Source of the DNA: Streptosporangiaceae bacterium
Lineage (GTDB): Bacteria; Actinomycetota; Actinomycetes; Streptosporangiales; Streptosporangiaceae
Assembly: GCA_030045175.1 (NCBI GenBank)
Contig: JASIBM010000039.1
Span: 1 to 10,242, forward strand
Length of the DNA: 10,242 nucleotides
Direction: 5' to 3'
The notes below the pieces were generated by a model. The model saw only the letters and a program-made list of their open reading frames with translations, was not told where the DNA came from and ran no database searches. How positions within the stretch are numbered: position 1 is the first letter of the stretch; the number at the start of each line of letters is the position of its first letter. Shown one piece after another: positions 7,159-10,242 of this stretch. The position numbers and the translations under genes are program-made.

Positions 7159-7741
7159 ACCGCCCAGCCGCGAAATCCCGCAGCGCATCGGCCGTGATGA
7201 CGGAGGACAACGGCGATTCATGGGAACCAGCGGCAGGATCGGGCTGGGCCAGGGTCTTGCGGCGAAGCTGCTCCTGGTACTCCTGCGCACGCGCGCTGAA
7301 CTCGGCGCTCGCGGTCCCCAGGATGCGCAGCGCGAGCACCGCGGCGTTGGCGGCGCCCGGTTCGCCTATCGCCATGGTCGCGACGGGGATTCCGGCCGGC
7401 ATCTGCACGATCGACAGCAGCGAGTCAAGCCCGTCGAGCACCTTGCCTGGGCGCGGCACCCCGATGACAGGCAACGGCGTCTTCGAGGCGACCATGCCAG
7501 GCAGGTGGGCGGCACCCCCCGCGGACGCGATGATGACCTTCAGCCCGCGCGCCCTCGCTGTTCGCGCGTACAGGCTCATCTCCTCGGGCAGCCGGTGCGC
7601 GGAGAATATCCCGCGCTCCCACGGGATCGCGAACTCATCGAGCAGTTGCGCGGCTGGCAACAGGAAGGGCCAGTCCGAGGCCGAGCCCATGATGAGCCCG
7701 ACCAGGGGCTGCGGCCGATCATCGAAGGCTTCAGGTGTCAT
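7157..7741 (-). CDS. purE: N5-carboxyaminoimidazole ribonucleotide mutase, class I
   Basis: PurE shifts the carboxyl group of N5-CAIR to C4, giving CAIR, and works directly after PurK. The 194-residue product carries the class I signatures: GLIMGSASDW (15-24), FSAHRLPEE (46-54) with the conserved His49, the AGGAAHLPGM block (74-83) with His79, GVPRPGK, and SLLSIVQMPAGIPVATMAIG (107-126). The ATG at 7741 gives the normal short N-terminus; 59 codons remain open upstream but overlap the purL ribosome site and start and lack PurE similarity. About 40 residues follow the usual end of the core, ending in a polar, Pro/Ser-rich tail. The gene is inverted relative to the other purine genes, converging on purM and diverging from purL. 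No Shine-Dalgarno sequence is seen, and a TATCGT box 7 bases before the ATG suggests leaderless transcription. Confidence 0.95.
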   Translation of the reverse strand: MTPEAFDDRPQPLVGLIMGSASDWPFLLPAAQLLDEFAIPWERGIFSAHRLPEEMSLYARTARARGLKVIIASAGGAAHLPGMVASKTPLPVIGVPRPGKVLDGLDSLLSIVQMPAGIPVATMAIGEPGAANAAVLALRILGTASAEFSARAQEYQEQLRRKTLAQPDPAAGSHESPLSSVITADALRDFAAGR

Positions 7742-7748
7742 GGCGGCG

Positions 7749-7754
7749 ACGATA
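7749..7754 (-). promoter_or_regulatory. Candidate -10 box for leaderless purE mRNA
   Basis: Read on the minus strand, TATCGT matches TANNNT and is followed by seven bases and then the purE ATG at 7741. A transcript starting 7 bases after the box would begin at the ATG itself. The absence of any purine-rich ribosome site between box and ATG agrees with this. A recognisable -35 is lacking. Confidence 0.45.
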
Positions 7755-7774
7755 GCCGAGCCGGGCACCTGCCG

Positions 7775-7780
7775 TAGGAT
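7775..7780 (+). promoter_or_regulatory. Candidate -10 box for purL
   Basis: TAGGAT fits the actinobacterial TAGRRT/TANNNT -10 consensus very well and would place a start site near 7787, giving a leader of about 40 bases that includes the strong ribosome site at 7814-7820. The -35 position for this box falls on top of the purE -10 box, so the two divergent promoters would overlap. No good -35 hexamer is visible. Confidence 0.4.
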
Positions 7781-7813
7781 CACCTCTTGACGTGGGGTCA
7801 CTCGCCGCGGCCC

Positions 7814-7820
7814 GGGAGGA
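7814..7820 (+). promoter_or_regulatory. Shine-Dalgarno site setting the purL GTG start
   Basis: GGGAGGA contains a full GGAGG core (7815-7819) and is followed after six bases by GTG at 7826. It is the strongest ribosome site in the window and favours this GTG over the later in-frame GTGs at 7898 and 7904, which lack such a site. Confidence 0.75.
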
Positions 7821-7825
7821 AACCG

Positions 7826-10242
7826 GTGTACCGCTTCTATCGTCGCTCCGTTCTCCCGCAAGACATCGCCCGCGCGCACCGAGCCGTCGGTCACGGCGTG
7901 GCCGTGGATGCGGAGCACTGCTTCTACGTCCAGACCAGCGCTGAGCTCGGCCCGTACGGGATGCGGGTGCTTCGCTGGCTGCTTGCCGAGACCTTCGACG
8001 CGGCTGGCCTGGCGCCCGCGACCTTTCTATCGGGATCGGCATCGGTCATTGAGATCGGTCCCCGCCCGGGCGTCGAGACCGCATGGTCGTCGACGGCGGT
8101 GGCCATCTGCCACGTCAACCACGTCGACTGCGTCGTGCGGCTCGAGCGCAGCCGCCGCTTCGGCTTCAGCGTTCCGCTGCCCGGCGCGCGGCTCGCTGAG
8201 GTCGCGGGACCGCTGCATGACCGGATGCTCGAGACCGTCTACCCGGTGCCGCTGACCGCCTTCGAGACGGGGCTGACGCCGCAGCCGGTGCGCCACATTC
8301 GGATTGCCCAACGGGGCATCGGGGGGTTGCGCCGAGTCAATCGCGAGCTTGGCCTGGCCATGGACGAGCAGGACCTGCGGCGCTTCCACCATCTCTTCGC
8401 CGAGCAGCTTAGCCGGGATCCCACCGACGTCGAGCTCTTCTCGCTCGCCCAGGCAAACTCAGAGCACTGCCGCCACGGGTTCTTCAACGGCCGGATGGTC
8501 ATCGACGGCGTGGCGCAGGCGGGCAGCCTGATGTCGATCGTCAAGGAGCCCTGGCGGCGCGATCCGGGCAACTCGCTGATCGCGTTTCACGACGACAGCT
8601 CCGCCATCCGGGGCCGGCGCATCACGGTCCTGGCGCCGAGCAGGGCCGGCGATCCGTCGCCGCTTCGCGAGGTCCGGCGCGTCTTCCACCTCACCTTGAC
8701 CGCGGAAACGCACAACCATCCGACGGGGGTCGCGCCCTATCCTGGGGCGGCGACAGGCACCGGCGGGCGCATTCGCGACAACCAGGTGGTTGGCCGGGGT
8801 GGCCTGGTGCAGGTTGGCGGCGCCGCCTACTGCGTCGGCAACCTCCACCTGACCGACGATCACGTCTGGGAGGCGGACGGGCGCACGGGGCCCCCTAGCC
8901 TCGCGGCGCCGCTCGACATCCTGATTCAAGCCAGCGACGGAGCCTCCGACTACGGCAACTGCTTCGGGGAGCCGCTGATCTACGGCTTTGTGCGCAGTTT
9001 CGGGGTATCGACGCCGGGCGGCTACCGCAGCTGGTTCAAGCCGGTCATGTACTCGGTCGGCGCCGGCCAGATCGATGACGCCCACGTCGGCAAGCACGCC
9101 CCGGAGCCAGGCATGCTGGTCGTTCAGATTGGTGGCCCTGCCTACCGCATCGGCCTGGGCGGCGGCGCGGCAAGCTCGATGATGTCGGGCGAGAACGAAG
9201 CCGGCCTCGACTTCAACAGCGTGCAGCGCGGAAATCCCGAGATGGAGCAGCGGATGGGCCGCGTGCTGCGCGCCTGCATCGAGCTGGGCGACGCCAACCC
9301 GATTGCCTCGGCGCACGACCTCGGCGCCGGCGGCGACTGCAACGCGCTGCCTGAGATCGCCTACCCGGCAGGCGCGCGAGTCGACCTGCGCGCGATCCCC
9401 GTGGGCGACGCCGGCCTTTCCGCGCTCGAGATCTGGGGCAATGAGTCCCAGGAGCGCAACGCCGTCCTGGTGCGCCGGGCCGACCTGAGGCGCTTGATGG
9501 ACATCGCGGCGCGGGAGAAGGCGCCGCTGGCTGTGGTCGGCGAGATCACCGGAGACGGGCGCCTGCGCCTGCACGACTCAGCCGATGACAGCACCCCCGT
9601 GGACCTGCCGCTTGAACCCGTGCTCGGGGATGTCGCGCCGAAGGACATCCGGGTCACCGCGGTGCCGGAAGCGCCCGCACCACTGCACCTAGAAGGGGTG
9701 ACGATCGCGCAGGCCCTGGAGCGCGTGCTCAGGCTGCCGTCCGTGGCATCCAAGAGCTACCTGACCCGCAAGGCCGATCGTTGCGTCAGCGGTCATGTCG
9801 CCCAGCAGCAGTGCGTGGGCCCGAACCAGCTGCCGCTGTCGGATTACGCGGTCTACGCGCAAAGCCTCTTCGGCGTGTCAGGAGCCGCCCTGAGCCTGGG
9901 CGAGCAGCCAGTCAAGGGGCTCATCGATCCTGCCGCCATGGCCAGGATGACCGTGGCCGAAGCCCTGCTGAACCTCGTGGGCGCCCGGATCACGCGGCTG
10001 TCCGACGTGCGCTGCTCGGCGAACTGGATGTGGGCAGCCAAGCTGCCAGGCGAGGGGGCAAAGCTCAGGCAGGCCGCGCTCGCCATGAGCGACATCATGA
10101 TCGCACTTGGCATCGCCGTGGACGGCGGCAAGGACAGCCTGTCCATGGCCGTCACAGGTCCGCATGGCGTCGTCAAGGCTCCTGGCCAGCTGGTCGTCGC
10201 CGCTTACGCGCCGATGCCCGATGTGCGGGTGAAGGTGACACC
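7826..10242 (+). CDS. purL: Long-form FGAM synthase, 5' portion (runs off the window)
   Basis: PurL converts FGAR, glutamine and ATP to FGAM. Only the first 805 residues are present; the reading frame is open to the last base, and the full protein should be about 1200-1300 residues with a C-terminal glutaminase domain. An N-terminal PurS-like domain (about 30-130, FYVQTSAELGPYG then IGPRPGVETAWSS) is followed by the linker and first synthase half: LAQANSEHCRHGFF (207-220), TAETHNHPTGVAP (292-304), GTGGRIRD (311-318), DYGNCFGEP (375-383), GGPAYRIGLGGGAASS (436-451). The second half begins with VASKSYLT (640-647), VAQQQCVGP (658-666), LGEQPVK (691-697), ANWMWAAKLPGEG (732-744) and VDGGKDSLSM (765-774). 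The QQQCVGP and GGKDSLSM forms resemble eukaryotic PFAS and Bacteroidetes PurL, while E. coli has RDQMVGP and GKDSMSM. The GTG start follows a strong GGAGG. About 30 residues precede the first recognisable domain, so a later start cannot be wholly excluded. Confidence 0.95.
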   Translation, partial: MYRFYRRSVLPQDIARAHRAVGHGVAVDAEHCFYVQTSAELGPYGMRVLRWLLAETFDAAGLAPATFLSGSASVIEIGPRPGVETAWSSTAVAICHVNHVDCVVRLERSRRFGFSVPLPGARLAEVAGPLHDRMLETVYPVPLTAFETGLTPQPVRHIRIAQRGIGGLRRVNRELGLAMDEQDLRRFHHLFAEQLSRDPTDVELFSLAQANSEHCRHGFFNGRMVIDGVAQAGSLMSIVKEPWRRDPGNSLIAFHDDSSAIRGRRITVLAPSRAGDPSPLREVRRVFHLTLTAETHNHPTGVAPYPGAATGTGGRIRDNQVVGRGGLVQVGGAAYCVGNLHLTDDHVWEADGRTGPPSLAAPLDILIQASDGASDYGNCFGEPLIYGFVRSFGVSTPGGYRSWFKPVMYSVGAGQIDDAHVGKHAPEPGMLVVQIGGPAYRIGLGGGAASSMMSGENEAGLDFNSVQRGNPEMEQRMGRVLRACIELGDANPIASAHDLGAGGDCNALPEIAYPAGARVDLRAIPVGDAGLSALEIWGNESQERNAVLVRRADLRRLMDIAAREKAPLAVVGEITGDGRLRLHDSADDSTPVDLPLEPVLGDVAPKDIRVTAVPEAPAPLHLEGVTIAQALERVLRLPSVASKSYLTRKADRCVSGHVAQQQCVGPNQLPLSDYAVYAQSLFGVSGAALSLGEQPVKGLIDPAAMARMTVAEALLNLVGARITRLSDVRCSANWMWAAKLPGEGAKLRQAALAMSDIMIALGIAVDGGKDSLSMAVTGPHGVVKAPGQLVVAAYAPMPDVRVKVT

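Noticed and set aside
7787..7792. TTGACG as a -35 box for purL
   Set aside because: It is a good -35 hexamer, but 17-18 bases downstream there is only GC-rich sequence overlapping the ribosome site, so no -10 exists.
7742..7918. Possible 59-residue N-terminal extension of PurE
   Set aside because: It would overlap the purL ribosome site and first codons, shows no PurE similarity, and the ATG at 7741 gives the normal N-terminus with a fitting -10 box.
8459..9574. Minus-strand open frame of 371 codons opposite purL
   Set aside because: The opposite strand encodes highly conserved PurL motifs throughout; this frame is a GC-driven antisense shadow with no recognisable domain or ribosome site.

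Overview
The window is a dense stretch of high-GC bacterial DNA. The sequence suggests an actinobacterium-like host: strongly GC-biased third positions, an OmpR-type regulator with a two-transmembrane histidine kinase, candidate leaderless genes behind TANNNT boxes, and GTG starts. I cannot assign a genus. The purine genes do not all look typically actinobacterial.

Layout. Bases 1-44 form a near-perfect hairpin followed by a T-rich run, most likely a terminator. On the minus strand, read from 3482 down to 186, lies a three-gene unit: an OmpR/PhoB-type response regulator, a histidine kinase starting 3 bases after the regulator's stop, and after 60 more bases a polytopic membrane protein of the DUF4173 type. 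A 169-base divergent region (3483-3651) separates this unit from a plus-strand run, purD-purK-purM (3652-7119), whose genes overlap by 14-38 bases and by 4 bases. purE is inverted (7741 down to 7157) and converges on purM. A compact 84-base region (7742-7825) then drives purE leftward and purL rightward. purL is of the long type and leaves the window at 10242, so only its first 805 residues are seen.

How the genes fit together. PurD makes GAR from phosphoribosylamine. PurL converts FGAR to FGAM with glutamine, PurM closes the ring to AIR, and PurK plus PurE carboxylate AIR to CAIR through N5-CAIR. The window therefore encodes most of the steps from PRA to CAIR. The first step (PurF) and the formyl-transfer step (PurN or PurT) are absent and may lie to the right. 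No function outside purine synthesis is shown by the sequence. The signalling unit on the left has no visible functional link to the purine genes beyond sharing the divergent intergenic region.

Most notable points: a long, single-chain PurL that resembles the eukaryotic/Bacteroidetes form rather than the small PurL plus PurS and PurQ usual in actinobacteria; a clearly divergent PurM with ECLGTK where the family normally has DGVGTK; the unusual purD-K-M / purE / purL arrangement; and two genes (the regulator and purE) whose start codons lie 6-7 bases after a TANNNT box, with no Shine-Dalgarno sequence, as expected for leaderless transcripts. I saw no mobile element, CRISPR array, tRNA or rRNA. 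No gene-free stretch exceeds 300 bases.
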